A model generated the notes under the pieces. The model ran no database searches. It saw nothing but the letters and a program-made list of their open reading frames with translations, and was not told the DNA's origin. From an uncultured Fretibacterium sp. (GTDB taxonomy: Bacteria > Synergistota > Synergistia > Synergistales > Aminobacteriaceae): DNA of 26,551 bases. The stretch spans positions 1 through 26,551 of the forward strand of contig CAJPSE010000003.1 in assembly GCA_905373185.1 (NCBI GenBank), given 5' to 3'. Position 1 is the first letter of the stretch. Every line of letters starts with the position of its first letter. This document shows positions 15,079-23,027 of this stretch, in pieces. Position numbers and translations under genes: made by a program.

Positions 15079-15183
15079 AGTTTCTCTTGAGAAAAATATT
15101 GTACGAAAAGTGTCTTTTCATGTTTTTATGAGAGCCTGATGAGCTCCCAGGAGTTAAGTTGAAATATCAAGGAGGTAAGGTTG

Positions 15184-16176
15184 ATGAAGAAAATGTTGAT
15201 TGCTGTCCTTGGTATCGTGTTTGTTGTAGTCTTCTGTTCCATATGTCTGGCAAAGACCATAGAATTGAGGATGAACCTGACCACTTCGGAGTCGAGTGTG
15301 TGGATGGTTGGTGCAAGAGAGTTTAAACGTTTGGTTGAGGAAGGAACGGAAGGGCGATACAAGATTTCTATCTTTCCAAACGAGCAGCTTTCTGGCGGTG
15401 ATATGGTAAAGGGTGTGGAAATGCTCTTCACTGGGGTGACCGACGTGGACTTCCATTCGGTTATCAATATGACGGGCTTCGAACCCAAGCTGACGGTTGT
15501 GACCATGCCTTGGCTCTTTCCTGAGGGGTATAAGAGTGTGGACAATATTTTGTTCAACGGAGAGGGCGGGGTAAAACTAAAAGAACTCATTGAGAAAAAA
15601 GGAGCTCATGTTTTAGCTTTTGGAGAAAATGGGTTTCGTCAAATCACAAATAATGTCCACCCTATTACCGGGCTTGCCGATATGAAACAGCTCAAGATCA
15701 GGACACCTGCCATTGCAATGTATGTCGACCTGTTCAAGCTGTTCGGCGCAGATCCCACTGCGATGAACTTTGCCGAGGTCTTTACGGCCTTGCAGCAAAG
15801 GACAATTGATGGTCAGGAAAACCCTCTCGATACCATCCGCAGTGCCAAGATCCACGAGGTACAAAAGTATATCTCCCTTTGGAACTATTCCTATGATCCG
15901 ATAGCGCTTTCGGTGAGCGGAAGAGTCTGGAAGAAATTGAGTGATGCCGACAAGGAAATTTTCAATAAGGCCGGGGCTGCCGCCATGAAAAAACAGGTTG
16001 AAGCCTCACGAGCTCTGGATAGCGAGATACTCAAGTCCTTTGAGAGTACTATGACGGTCACTCGCCTGACTCCGGAGCAGGTTCAGGAATTTAAGGCGGC
16101 TGCGGCGCCAATTTACGAGCAATACAGGGAGAAGATTGGAGAGGAACTGTTTAAGGCGTTCGGTTATTCATTTTAA
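15184..16176 (+). CDS. dctP: TRAP transporter periplasmic solute-binding protein (DctP), operon 2
   Basis: This is a 330-residue solute receptor paralogous to the one in operon 1. It has a signal peptide (MKKMLIAVLGIVFVVVFC, cleavage around CLA-KTI), then FKRLVEEGTEGRYKISIFPN and the ligand region LKIRTPAIAMYVDLFKLFGA with the conserved Arg, and ALQQRTIDGQENPL. In the last motif the usual Gly of 'QQG.(V/I)DGQE' is Arg, a small departure. The C-terminal helix ends EELFKAFGYSF. ATG at 15184 is chosen over TTG at 15181 because AAGGAGGT lies 7 nt upstream. Codon use is more AT-rich than in the flanking dehydrogenase genes, as is the whole of operon 2, which may point to a separate origin. Confidence 0.94.
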   Translation: MKKMLIAVLGIVFVVVFCSICLAKTIELRMNLTTSESSVWMVGAREFKRLVEEGTEGRYKISIFPNEQLSGGDMVKGVEMLFTGVTDVDFHSVINMTGFEPKLTVVTMPWLFPEGYKSVDNILFNGEGGVKLKELIEKKGAHVLAFGENGFRQITNNVHPITGLADMKQLKIRTPAIAMYVDLFKLFGADPTAMNFAEVFTALQQRTIDGQENPLDTIRSAKIHEVQKYISLWNYSYDPIALSVSGRVWKKLSDADKEIFNKAGAAAMKKQVEASRALDSEILKSFESTMTVTRLTPEQVQEFKAAAAPIYEQYREKIGEELFKAFGYSF

Positions 16177-16185
16177 ATAAAAAGC

Positions 16186-16221
16186 CCCCCTCTTTTTCAT
16201 CGAGAATCGAAGGAGAGGGGG
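16186..16221 (+). terminator. Stem-loop between dctP and dctQ of operon 2
   Basis: The stem CCCCCTCT (16186-16193) pairs with AGAGGGGG (16214-16221), with further inner pairing TTTC/GAA, starting 10 bp after the binding-protein stop. No T-run follows (ATTCGTCC). As in operon 1 this probably stabilises or partly terminates the dctP transcript rather than ending the operon. Confidence 0.65.
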
Positions 16222-16322
16222 ATTCGTCCACTTCAGCTTTGGGGATGTCTGAACAGTGGGGAAGGCAATTCTCTTCCGTCCTTAAAAAGAGTGAGAAGTG
16301 AGGGTGAGAGAGCTTGAGGTTA

Positions 16323-16835
16323 ATGACAAAGGCTTTTGATTTTTTGGAAGAAGGCCTGATCGTCTTGGGCCTCGCATTTATGACAGTAATGAACTTTGTT
16401 AACGTTGTCAGTCGCTATTGTTTTACCAATTCCTTTTCCTTCACCGAGGAGATCACCGTTATGGCCTTTGTTTGGGTCAGCATGTTGGGCATTGCCGCTG
16501 GATTCAAGCGTTGTTCACATTTGGGCATGAGTTATTTCGTCGAAATGTTTCCACGGAAAATGCAGGCAGTGATGGCCTTGTTTTCGATGCTTTGTTCGGT
16601 GGCAATGATGCTGATTATGGTCGATGAAGGTTTGGTCATGGTGGAGAATCAGCTTCTGTTGGGTGCCAGAACGCCAGCGCTGGAACTACCGGTGGTGGTC
16701 CAGGGGCTTGCCATCCCGGTGGGGGGTGCGCTCATTGCATTGCGCGCTTTGAGTGCCGGATACGGAGAGTTCAGAAGGCTTTATTCCAAGGGCCCTTCTG
16801 AACCGATGGGAGGCATGACCAAATGCAAGGAGTAG
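16323..16835 (+). CDS. dctQ: TRAP transporter small permease subunit (DctQ), operon 2
   Basis: This 170-residue subunit has four hydrophobic helices and aligns by eye with the operon 1 subunit: FDFLEEGLIVLGLAFMTVM, NVVSRYCFTNSFSFTEEITV, FVWVSMLGIAAGFKRCSHLG and a final segment near VVVQGLAIPVGGALIAL. ATG at 16323 is chosen because it matches the N-terminus of the operon 1 paralogue; TTG at 16314 in the same frame is an alternative. The gene overlaps the start of the large permease by 13 bp (ATG at 16823 lies inside its last codons), implying translational coupling. Confidence 0.9.
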   Translation: MTKAFDFLEEGLIVLGLAFMTVMNFVNVVSRYCFTNSFSFTEEITVMAFVWVSMLGIAAGFKRCSHLGMSYFVEMFPRKMQAVMALFSMLCSVAMMLIMVDEGLVMVENQLLLGARTPALELPVVVQGLAIPVGGALIALRALSAGYGEFRRLYSKGPSEPMGGMTKCKE

Positions 16836-18100
16836 CCCTGCTGAGCATCTTTTTTGCGCTGGTGTTCGCAAATGTACCTATCGCTGTGTCCCTTGGGCTC
16901 TCCGCTCTGGCGGGCCTCTACATTGCAGATTTCTCATTCGCGATGTTTCCCAGCATCATGTATACGGCCATCGGGAAGTTTGCGTTGCTCGCTATACCTT
17001 TCTTCATCTTGGCAGGGGTTATCATGGAGTATGCAGGAATTTCCGTGCGGCTGATCCGCTTTGCATCTGTATGCGTCGGACATCGCAGGAGCGGTTTAAT
17101 CTCTGTCGTAGTCATCGTGGCCTGTTTTTTTGCCGCTATCTCTGGATCCGGCCCCGCTACGGTTGCCGCTCTGGGCAGTATCCTCATTCCTGCCATGGTT
17201 CGGGCGGGCTACGACAAAGGGATGGCGACGGCTCTTATGAGTGCGTCGGGTGGCATCGGCATCATCATTCCTCCGAGCATCGCTTTCGTGGTATACGCCT
17301 CAATTGCCGATGTCTCCGTCGGTGCCCTGTTCAGCGGGGGAATTTTGCCTGGGCTCATCGTTGGGCTGGCTTATATCCTCGCAGCCTTGTATGTTTCGCG
17401 AAATAACGAAAATATTATTCAACAGCCGAAGGCTACTGCAGGTGAACGTTGGGCCGCGTTCAAAGATGCATCCTGGGGATTGTTGACTCCGGTTATTATC
17501 CTGGGCGGTATTTATGGCGGTATCTTTACACCTACGGAGGCTGCTGGCGTTTCCGTAGTCTATGGGCTGTTCGTGGGGATATTCATTTACAAGGAGATTA
17601 AATTCCGTGACCTGTGGGCGCTGTTTGTCGATGCGGCTATATCGTCAGGGGTCGTGATGTTTATCATCGCGTCAGCCAGCGTGTTCGCCTGGCTCCTGAC
17701 TACGAGCCATATTGCCAGCGACATATCCAGCGCTATGCTGAATTTTGGGTTCAACAAGGTGACCATGCTGTTGATCATCAACGTCATCTTTCTTATAGCG
17801 GGCTGCTTTCTGGATGCCAATTCTGCGTATTACATCCTGATTCCGATCCTCATGCCTGTGATTTCTTCAATGAAGGTTGATCCTGTGCATTTCGGCGTAT
17901 TTGTTACCGTCAATATGGCTATTGGCCTGATAACACCTCCTGTAGGGATTAATCTTTATGTGGGCTGCAATATCGCAACGCTGCCTGTAGCCGAAATCTG
18001 CCGAAAGATAGTGCCGTTTGTCCTTGCTGGAGTCGTTGCGCTTCTGATCATTACCTACATACCTCAAATTACGATGTTTCTCCCGGGAATCCTGAACTGA
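16823..18100 (+). CDS. dctM: TRAP transporter large permease subunit (DctM), operon 2
   Basis: This is a 425-residue polytopic permease. Signature stretches are IPFFILAGVIMEYAGISVRL, AAISGSGPATVAALGSILIP, GIIIPPSIAFVVYASIADVS, GGIYGGIFTPTEAAGVSVVYG (in part) and a closing MAIGLITPPVGINLYVGCNI. Motif order and length match the operon 1 paralogue. GGGAGG lies 9 nt before the ATG. The SDR dehydrogenase gene starts 73 bp downstream on the same strand, so TRAP 2 is probably co-expressed with the two dehydrogenases, which would act on its imported solute or a product of it. Confidence 0.95.
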   Translation: MQGVALLSIFFALVFANVPIAVSLGLSALAGLYIADFSFAMFPSIMYTAIGKFALLAIPFFILAGVIMEYAGISVRLIRFASVCVGHRRSGLISVVVIVACFFAAISGSGPATVAALGSILIPAMVRAGYDKGMATALMSASGGIGIIIPPSIAFVVYASIADVSVGALFSGGILPGLIVGLAYILAALYVSRNNENIIQQPKATAGERWAAFKDASWGLLTPVIILGGIYGGIFTPTEAAGVSVVYGLFVGIFIYKEIKFRDLWALFVDAAISSGVVMFIIASASVFAWLLTTSHIASDISSAMLNFGFNKVTMLLIINVIFLIAGCFLDANSAYYILIPILMPVISSMKVDPVHFGVFVTVNMAIGLITPPVGINLYVGCNIATLPVAEICRKIVPFVLAGVVALLIITYIPQITMFLPGILN

Positions 18101-18173
18101 AATACTTTACGTCCTTTCTTCGGGATGAGGGTACTCACCCGATAAGGGATCTTAAACAGGGAGGCAAGGAATT

Positions 18174-18944
18174 ATGCCAGGTCTGGAACATATGTTTGAC
18201 TTCTCGGGTAAGGTTGCCGTTGTCACCGGAGCTGCACAGGGTATAGGGCATGCGGTTGCTGAAGCCTTTTTGGCCTTGGGAGCGTCGGTCTCTCCATGGG
18301 ACCTTAACGAAGGAGAGTGGAACGAGAAGCCCCTGTCCGATGAGGGCAAGAAACGGTGCTTCTTTTTGAAGGTCGACGTTGGCGATATCAATGAAGTGGC
18401 ACGTAGCATGGCCCAGGTGCACCAGCACTGGGGACGGATCGACATTTTAGTCTGCTCTGCGGGGATTGTCCATGCGGAAGCCTTTCTGAATACTGACGAG
18501 GCTTCCTTTGATAAAGTCTACCGGGTAAATGTAAAGGGTATCTTTGCGTGCAATAAAGCAGTCCTGCCTTTTATGGTGGAACGCCGCTATGGAAAGATCA
18601 TCAATATCGGATCCATTGCTGGGAAAACTGGTGGAGGATTTTTGGGCAGTACGCTTTACGGCTCTTCAAAGGGAGCCGTGATTGCGATGACGAAGGGAAT
18701 TGCAAGAGAGATGGGGCCTTTCGATATCAATGTGAATTGTATTTGCCCTGGCCCTGTTGAGACATTCATGATTCGAGAGATGAGCTCCAAACTTCGGGAA
18801 TCCATCCTTAGCTCGTCTCCCATAAAACATTTTGCCTCCGTTGACGACATCACGAATATGACACTATTCCTTGCGTCAGATGCCGCACGGCACCTGACAT
18901 CGGAGATTATTAATGTTGACGGTGGCATCATGAAGGGGAATTGA
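18174..18944 (+). CDS. Short-chain dehydrogenase/reductase (SDR)
   Basis: This is a 256-residue classical SDR that oxidises or reduces an alcohol/ketone with NAD(P). It has the Rossmann motif TGAAQGIG (18-25), DV before VDVGDINEV, and ILVCSAG (91-97) in place of the usual NNAG. The catalytic triad is Ser147 (NIGSIAG) and Tyr162/Lys166 (YGSSK). The PG motif CPGPVET and the C-terminal NVDGGI motif are present. The ATG at 18174 has a strong GGGAGG-CAAGGA site. It sits between the TRAP 2 permease and the Zn-dependent dehydrogenase (21 bp downstream). SDR plus MDR pairs are typical of polyol, sugar-acid and hydroxy-acid catabolism. The exact substrate is unknown; sugar-acid or gluconate 5-dehydrogenase-like activity and acetoin/diacetyl reductase are both possible. 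Confidence 0.92.
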   Translation: MPGLEHMFDFSGKVAVVTGAAQGIGHAVAEAFLALGASVSPWDLNEGEWNEKPLSDEGKKRCFFLKVDVGDINEVARSMAQVHQHWGRIDILVCSAGIVHAEAFLNTDEASFDKVYRVNVKGIFACNKAVLPFMVERRYGKIINIGSIAGKTGGGFLGSTLYGSSKGAVIAMTKGIAREMGPFDINVNCICPGPVETFMIREMSSKLRESILSSSPIKHFASVDDITNMTLFLASDAARHLTSEIINVDGGIMKGN

Positions 18945-18965
18945 GAAAGGGGGGGACCATGAAAG

Positions 18966-20000
18966 ATGAAAGCATTCGTCAAAAAAGAATATGCCTATGG
19001 AGCCTCCTACGAGGATATCCCCGTACCCGCTCCAAACGAGGGAGAAGTGCTCCTTAAAATCCATAGCACTGCTATCTGTGGAACGGATATTCATATCTAC
19101 GCGTGGAACGGTTGGGCTCAGGCTAACATCAAACAGGTCCCCTTGATTATGGGACATGAATTCGTCGGGACGGTCGTGGAACTGGGAAAGGGCGTGAAGT
19201 CCCTCGAGGTGGGAGATGTCGTCTCGGGGGAGACCCACATTAACTGCGGTGCCTGCTACCAATGCCGCAACGGAGCACCACATATTTGCTCCCATCTTGT
19301 GTTGCCGGGGGTTCATCGAGACGGTTCCTTCGCGGAGTTCATGGCCTATCCCGAGTCCTGCCTGGTTCGTCTGCCGGAATCCATCCCCATTGAGTACGGG
19401 GCGCTGATGGAGCCGCTCGGTGTAGGTGTCAGCGCCGTGGAGAAGGCTCAGGTTGCGGGGGCGAACGTTGTGGTCGTCGGGAGCGGTCCCATTGGCTTGG
19501 GTGTTGTCGCGGTGGCCCGTGCGATGGGGGCCCGGAAGATCGTCGCGCTTGATGTGCGCGAATATCGCCTCGACCTGGCCAAGCGCTGTGGCGCGGATCA
19601 CGCCGTCGACACCTCAAAATCGGAGCCGGAGGACTTTGTGAGAGAACAGACCCAAGGGGTCGGGGCAGATGTCGTCTTCGACGCATCGGGGAACCCCTGC
19701 GCCATTGCCGGGGCGTTCAAGTATCTACGCAAGGGCGGCGAGGTGCATCTTCTGGGCCTTCCGTCCGAGCCGGTGGCTATTGATCTCGCTTCGGACGTCA
19801 TATTCAAGGAAGCGACCGTTCATGGATACCACGGCCGCAAGATGTTTCAGACTTGGACACGAATGTTGGGGTTGATCGAAGCTGGAAGAATTGACCTCAA
19901 AGGCATGATTTCGCACCGACTTCCCCTTTCGGATGCCGGAGAAGCTTTTGAGCTTCTGCTGGAGGGAAAGAATGCAAGTAAGATTCTGCTGATTCCATAA
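18966..20000 (+). CDS. tdh: L-threonine 3-dehydrogenase-type zinc-dependent alcohol dehydrogenase (MDR)
   Basis: This is a 344-residue medium-chain dehydrogenase. Catalytic zinc ligands are Cys38 (AICGTDIHIY) and His64-Glu65 (GHEFVG). The structural zinc site is Cys94, 97, 100 and 108 (NCGACYQCRNGAPHIC), and the NAD fold is VVVVGSGPIGLG (172-177 GSGPIG). Features shared with threonine dehydrogenase are IHIYAWNGWAQ, GETHINCG with the active-site-region His91, and HGYHGRKMFQTWTRMLGL, which parallels the 'GR.MFETWYKM' segment of E. coli Tdh. Threonine would give 2-amino-3-oxobutyrate, but no 2-amino-3-ketobutyrate CoA ligase gene is adjacent, so a related polyol or hydroxy-acid substrate, or butanediol given the nearby acetoin-type complex, remains possible. 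A strong terminator follows. Confidence 0.88.
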   Translation: MKAFVKKEYAYGASYEDIPVPAPNEGEVLLKIHSTAICGTDIHIYAWNGWAQANIKQVPLIMGHEFVGTVVELGKGVKSLEVGDVVSGETHINCGACYQCRNGAPHICSHLVLPGVHRDGSFAEFMAYPESCLVRLPESIPIEYGALMEPLGVGVSAVEKAQVAGANVVVVGSGPIGLGVVAVARAMGARKIVALDVREYRLDLAKRCGADHAVDTSKSEPEDFVREQTQGVGADVVFDASGNPCAIAGAFKYLRKGGEVHLLGLPSEPVAIDLASDVIFKEATVHGYHGRKMFQTWTRMLGLIEAGRIDLKGMISHRLPLSDAGEAFELLLEGKNASKILLIP

Positions 20001-20051
20001 TTGTTCCACTAGAGAGCTTTCCTTCGGTTCCCGAAAAAAGGTTCCTGAAAA

Positions 20052-20095
20052 AAACGGCTTGCGCTTCTTTCAAAAGGGAGGAGCGCAAGCCGTTT
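20052..20095 (+). terminator. Rho-independent terminator after the dehydrogenase genes
   Basis: A 13-bp perfect stem AAACGGCTTGCGC (20052-20064)/GCGCAAGCCGTTT (20083-20095), extendable by three pairs, has an approximately 12-18-nt loop and begins 51 bp after the stop. The tail is short (TTTCGTCG). A-runs on the other side (GAAAAAAACGG) mean it could also terminate minus-strand transcription. Confidence 0.85.
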
Positions 20096-20190
20096 CGTCG
20101 TTGCATCTCTCGACAATCTGGCATTGGTAGAAAAAGGAACGATTTTTGGCAGTCCGCCTGTGGAACGCCCGAGTTCACCGCTGCTCGCCT

Positions 20191-20313
20191 CTACCTCCCG
20201 TAACGCACCATCAGGTACTCGTCGGCGTGGACGCCGTTCTTGACGGCGGCGTACCTCTTCGTCCCCGCCGTTTTCAAATTCTCATTTCCAATTTCCACAA
20301 ACCCGTTCCACAT
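20191..20313 (-). pseudogene. Short frame, probable C-terminal remnant of a lost gene
   Basis: A 40-codon minus-strand frame (ATG 20313, TAG 20191) encodes MWNGFVEIGNENLKT followed by AGTKRYAAVKNGVHADEY and LMVRYGR. Only the last ~26 codons (from about 20268 down) carry the strong GC third-position bias of genuine genes here; the first part is AT-rich and looks non-coding. I read it as the 3' end of a real gene whose body was deleted. Because the next piece upstream on the same strand is the 5' end of a hydroxyacid-dehydrogenase-like gene, both could be ends of one gene, but I cannot confirm that this tail belongs to that family. Confidence 0.4.
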
Positions 20314-20349
20314 CACACTCCACAAATTTACACACTAATCAACTTCCTC

Positions 20350-20517
20350 TCATCGTTTCCGAAAAAAGCCAGCGTACTCGGTTATTGCAATGTCTACGTT
20401 GCCAATGGCCTCCAATAAGCCGGGGCGGGAGTCACACCACACGACCTCCACCATGGCGGACAACACCTCATAAGACTCCTTCACAAAATTGAATGCATCT
20501 GCAAGGACGATCCTCAT
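20350..20517 (-). pseudogene. 5' fragment of a D-2-hydroxyacid dehydrogenase-like gene
   Basis: A 55-codon minus-strand frame starts MRIVLADAFNFVKESYEVL, continues SAMVEVVWCDSRPGLLEAIG and NVDIAITEYAG, then stops at FFRKR-TGA. The beta-helix-beta pattern ('VVWCD....LLEAIG.VDIAITEYA') resembles the first 50 residues of the substrate-binding domain of D-2-hydroxyacid/phosphoglycerate dehydrogenases, normally 310-340 residues long. The NAD domain and catalytic Arg-Glu-His are missing. The 37 bp after the stop are AT-rich and run into the small frame at 20191-20313. It is most likely a gene destroyed by an internal deletion. Family assignment from this short piece is tentative. Confidence 0.5.
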
Positions 20518-20538
20518 CACCCCTATTCGTCAAGAAAA

Positions 20539-20567
20539 TTGACATGATATGCATAGTGCACTATAAT
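20539..20567 (+). promoter_or_regulatory. Consensus sigma-70 promoter with overlapping palindromes, upstream of padR
   Basis: TTGACA (20539-20544), a 17-bp spacer and TATAAT (20562-20567) match the housekeeping promoter exactly. The perfect 12-bp palindrome ATAGTGCACTAT (20553-20564) overlaps the -10, preceded by TATGCATA (20548-20555), and a second GTGCAC lies at 20573-20578, near the expected start point. Such a strong promoter covered by dyads suggests tight repression, most simply by the PadR protein encoded 55 bp downstream. Confidence 0.85.
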
Positions 20568-20621
20568 ACATCGTGCACATTGGTATGCGGACAGGGACTT
20601 CAGAGGGGGGAGGGGAGCGGC

Positions 20622-21023
20622 GTGGGGATTCTCGAGCGCAGCGGGCACAGGCATCTGTGCGCGTTCATCCTGCTTCTGGTGGCGGAGGAAGGCGGATACG
20701 GAAGGCGCATATACCAGCGCCTCGCCGAGGCGTTCCCGGGCTTCAGACGGGACTCCTCCACGGTGTATCGTTGCCTTCATGCGCTTGTCGAGGAGGGAGC
20801 TCTGGCCTTCTCCTGGGTCCTCCCCGAGCGGGGGGAGCCCCAGAAGGAGTACCGTCTCACGGAATCCGGATATGCGGACCTCGAGGAGTGGGAGAGGGAT
20901 ATCGCCGTCAGGAAACGACATTTCGACACATTCCTCGAGCGCTGTCGCGCACTGCATGCGGGAAGGGGACGGGATGCCGCCGGAGAGAAGATGGAGCGGC
21001 GGGACACGGCCGCTCGGGAATAA
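20622..21023 (+). CDS. PadR-family transcriptional regulator
   Basis: This is a 133-residue PadR-type winged-helix regulator. The N-terminal winged helix contains HLCAFILLLVAEEGGYGRRI then YQRLAEAFPGFRRDSSTVYR (split for length), the family 'YG..I...L...F......STVYR.L..LE..G' pattern, followed by the wing GEPQKEYRLTESGYADLEEWE. A short C-terminal helix (RKRHFDTFLERCRAL) serves dimerisation. GTG at 20622 is chosen because it lies downstream of the promoter and has GGAGGGGAG just before it; the longer in-frame ATG at 20493 precedes the promoter. PadR proteins usually repress a neighbouring detoxification or efflux gene in response to small aromatic or drug-like ligands. Here the neighbour is a methyltransferase 58 bp downstream. 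Confidence 0.9.
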   Translation: MGILERSGHRHLCAFILLLVAEEGGYGRRIYQRLAEAFPGFRRDSSTVYRCLHALVEEGALAFSWVLPERGEPQKEYRLTESGYADLEEWERDIAVRKRHFDTFLERCRALHAGRGRDAAGEKMERRDTAARE

Positions 21024-21081
21024 TCGTGAGAAGTCCGGAGGAACCCCCTAAGCAAAAAGACAAAAAGGAGTGAATCGTATT

Positions 21082-21873
21082 ATGGAAAAGGACACCAAGG
21101 CCTACTGGGACGAGTCGGCCGAGGATTTTCAGCGCCGGGTCGCGGGGCACGGCTGGAATTTGGAGAGGGATCCCGCTCTGGCTATCCTGAAACGGATTGG
21201 AGCGCTTCAGCCGGGGGGCAGGGTTTTGGACATCGGGTGCGGCGTGGGGCGCCATCTTGGGACGTTCGCCCCACAGGTCGGGGAGGCGGTGGGCGTGGAC
21301 GTCTCGAGCCGAATGCTGGAGTTTGCGGCCGAGAACCTGAAGCAGTACGGCAACGTCGTCCTCCGGGCCGGCGATTTCAAGAGCCCCGATGCCGCCATGG
21401 AGACGCTGCTCTCCTCGGGGTTCGACCTTGTCTTTGCCTCGATGTCCCCTGCTGTCGAGGACCTGAATAGTCTGCGCCGGATGTGCGCGTGCTCCAGGAG
21501 CTGGTGCATGATAGACCGCTTTTTGGAGGAGCGGGACGACGTGAAGGCGGAGGTCTTCGAGGCGGTGGGCTGGGATGTCCGAGGCGACCCGCACAATGGG
21601 GCGGACCGGATGAAGCTGCTATGGGACCTCCTCTGGGAGGAGGGCTATTGCCCGCAGATGGAGGTCCACGCGCGCGAAGAGACCTTCGAGCTGGACGCGG
21701 AGGCCCTCCTGAAGCGCTACGAACGCTTCTTCCAGGACTGCGGGGACGAGGGAAAGGCGCGGGTCCGCGAGATACTGCGGGGGCGCTCCGAGAACGGCCT
21801 GATTCGCAGCGATGTCCGCATTCTCAAGGGGACCCTCTACTGGGATGTCCGGGTGAAGCGCCATTATCAATAG
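21082..21873 (+). CDS. Class I SAM-dependent methyltransferase
   Basis: This is a 263-residue methyltransferase. The N-terminus YWDESAEDFQRRV is typical of SAM methyltransferases (UbiE/SmtA-like). Motif I is GGRVLDIGCGVGRHL (about 46-60), then GVDVSSRMLEFAAENL as motif II, AGDFKSP, and FDLVFASMSPAVEDL as motif IV. The C-terminal ~110 residues carry RFLEERDDVKAEVFEAVGWD and a long helical part of no recognised family, probably the substrate cap. ATG at 21082 follows AAGGAG by 11 nt. Being directly behind a PadR regulator with an inducible-looking promoter, it may methylate a toxic compound. The substrate is unknown. It converges with the msrAB gene. Confidence 0.88.
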   Translation: MEKDTKAYWDESAEDFQRRVAGHGWNLERDPALAILKRIGALQPGGRVLDIGCGVGRHLGTFAPQVGEAVGVDVSSRMLEFAAENLKQYGNVVLRAGDFKSPDAAMETLLSSGFDLVFASMSPAVEDLNSLRRMCACSRSWCMIDRFLEERDDVKAEVFEAVGWDVRGDPHNGADRMKLLWDLLWEEGYCPQMEVHAREETFELDAEALLKRYERFFQDCGDEGKARVREILRGRSENGLIRSDVRILKGTLYWDVRVKRHYQ

Positions 21874-21917
21874 GACGCTCCGCCCCGGACGTCGAACGCC
21901 TTTTGCGGCGTACGGGA

Positions 21918-23027
21918 TTATTTGAAGAGTTTCTTGAGGGCCCCGTAGCCCTCCCGCTCCAGGTCGGCGACGGGGATGAAGCGAAGGGCGGCCCCGTTGA
22001 TGCAGTAGCGCATGCCGCCCTTCTCCTTGGGTCCGTCCTCGAACACGTGCCCCAGGTGGCTGTTGCCCGCGCGGCTGCGGACCTCCGAGCGCACCATGCC
22101 GTAGCTCGTGTCCGTCAGCTCTCGCACCGCCTCGGGATCGATTGGCTTGGAGAACGCGGGCCAGCCGCACCCCGAGTCGAATTTGTCCGTGGAGGAGAAA
22201 AGCGGCTCACCCGTCACGATGTCCACGTAGATTCCCGGCTCCGTGTGCTTGTCCAGGGGGCTGGAGAAGGGCTGCTCCGTCGCGGCCTGCTGCGTCACCC
22301 GGTACTGAAGGTCCGTCAGCTTGGCCTTGATCTCCTCGTCCGACGGACGGACGTAGCCCGAGCGCTCCTTGGGGTGCTCCATCCCCTCCGGGATATCCCC
22401 AAGACGGTCGAAGTTGACGTGGCAGTAGCCGCCGGGGTTTTTCTCCAGGTACTTCTGATGGTATTCCTCGGCCGGGTAGAAGCTCTTCAGGGGCTCAAGC
22501 TCCACCGTCAGGGGCTTCTCGTGCTTTTTTGCCTCCACGGCAAAGACGCGTTCGGCGGCCGCCCGGTCCTCCGCGGCCGAGGACCCCGTCAGGTAGACCC
22601 CCGTCCGGTACTGCGCTCCGAAATCGGCTCCCTGACGATTTTTGCTGGTGGGGTCGATGATGGAGAAAAAGGCCGTCAACAGTTTGTCCAGCGACAACCT
22701 CGAGGCGTCGTAGCGGACGCGCACGGCCTCGGCATGGCCGGTGTCCCCCTGGCAGACCTGCTCGTAGGTCGGGCTTTTGGTCGAGCCGTTGGCGTACCCT
22801 ACCTCGGTCTCCGCCACGCCGGGAACCCTGTCGATGAACGCCTGAACCCCCCAGAAACATCCGCCCGCCAGGACGACCTCCCGGATATTCGCGGCGTCGA
22901 ACGTCTGCCCCTCGTTCGGATTCCGGGGCAGTCCCTTTCTCAAACCACTCGCGCCCGCCATTCGAATACTGACAAGGGCGAGAAGGAACACCGCCATCAA
23001 AGCTACGCTCAACTGTACATAACGCAA
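21918..23027 (-). CDS. msrAB: Membrane-anchored MsrA-MsrB fusion, methionine sulfoxide reductase
   Basis: This is a 369-residue bifunctional peptide-methionine sulfoxide reductase. An N-terminal hydrophobic segment ([19 protein letters not shown]) serves as signal or membrane anchor, pointing to repair of extracytoplasmic proteins. The MsrA domain has catalytic [25 protein letters not shown] and resolving-type Cys in GGYCHVNF. The MsrB domain begins near [19 protein letters not shown], with [24 protein letters not shown] and the catalytic Cys in [11 protein letters not shown]. MsrA reduces S- and MsrB reduces R-methionine sulfoxide. I place the start at TTG 23027, with AAGGAG exactly 8 nt upstream; an in-frame ATG at 23105 would add 26 residues without a ribosome binding site or family match. 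The gene converges with the methyltransferase gene. Confidence 0.94.
   Translation of the reverse strand: MRYVQLSVALMAVFLLALVSIRMAGASGLRKGLPRNPNEGQTFDAANIREVVLAGGCFWGVQAFIDRVPGVAETEVGYANGSTKSPTYEQVCQGDTGHAEAVRVRYDASRLSLDKLLTAFFSIIDPTSKNRQGADFGAQYRTGVYLTGSSAAEDRAAAERVFAVEAKKHEKPLTVELEPLKSFYPAEEYHQKYLEKNPGGYCHVNFDRLGDIPEGMEHPKERSGYVRPSDEEIKAKLTDLQYRVTQQAATEQPFSSPLDKHTEPGIYVDIVTGEPLFSSTDKFDSGCGWPAFSKPIDPEAVRELTDTSYGMVRSEVRSRAGNSHLGHVFEDGPKEKGGMRYCINGAALRFIPVADLEREGYGALKKLFK

Noticed and set aside
21896..21911. Hairpin ACGCC-TTTTGC-GGCGT between the methyltransferase and msrAB genes as terminator
   Set aside because: Only a 5-bp stem without a T-run; too weak to call.
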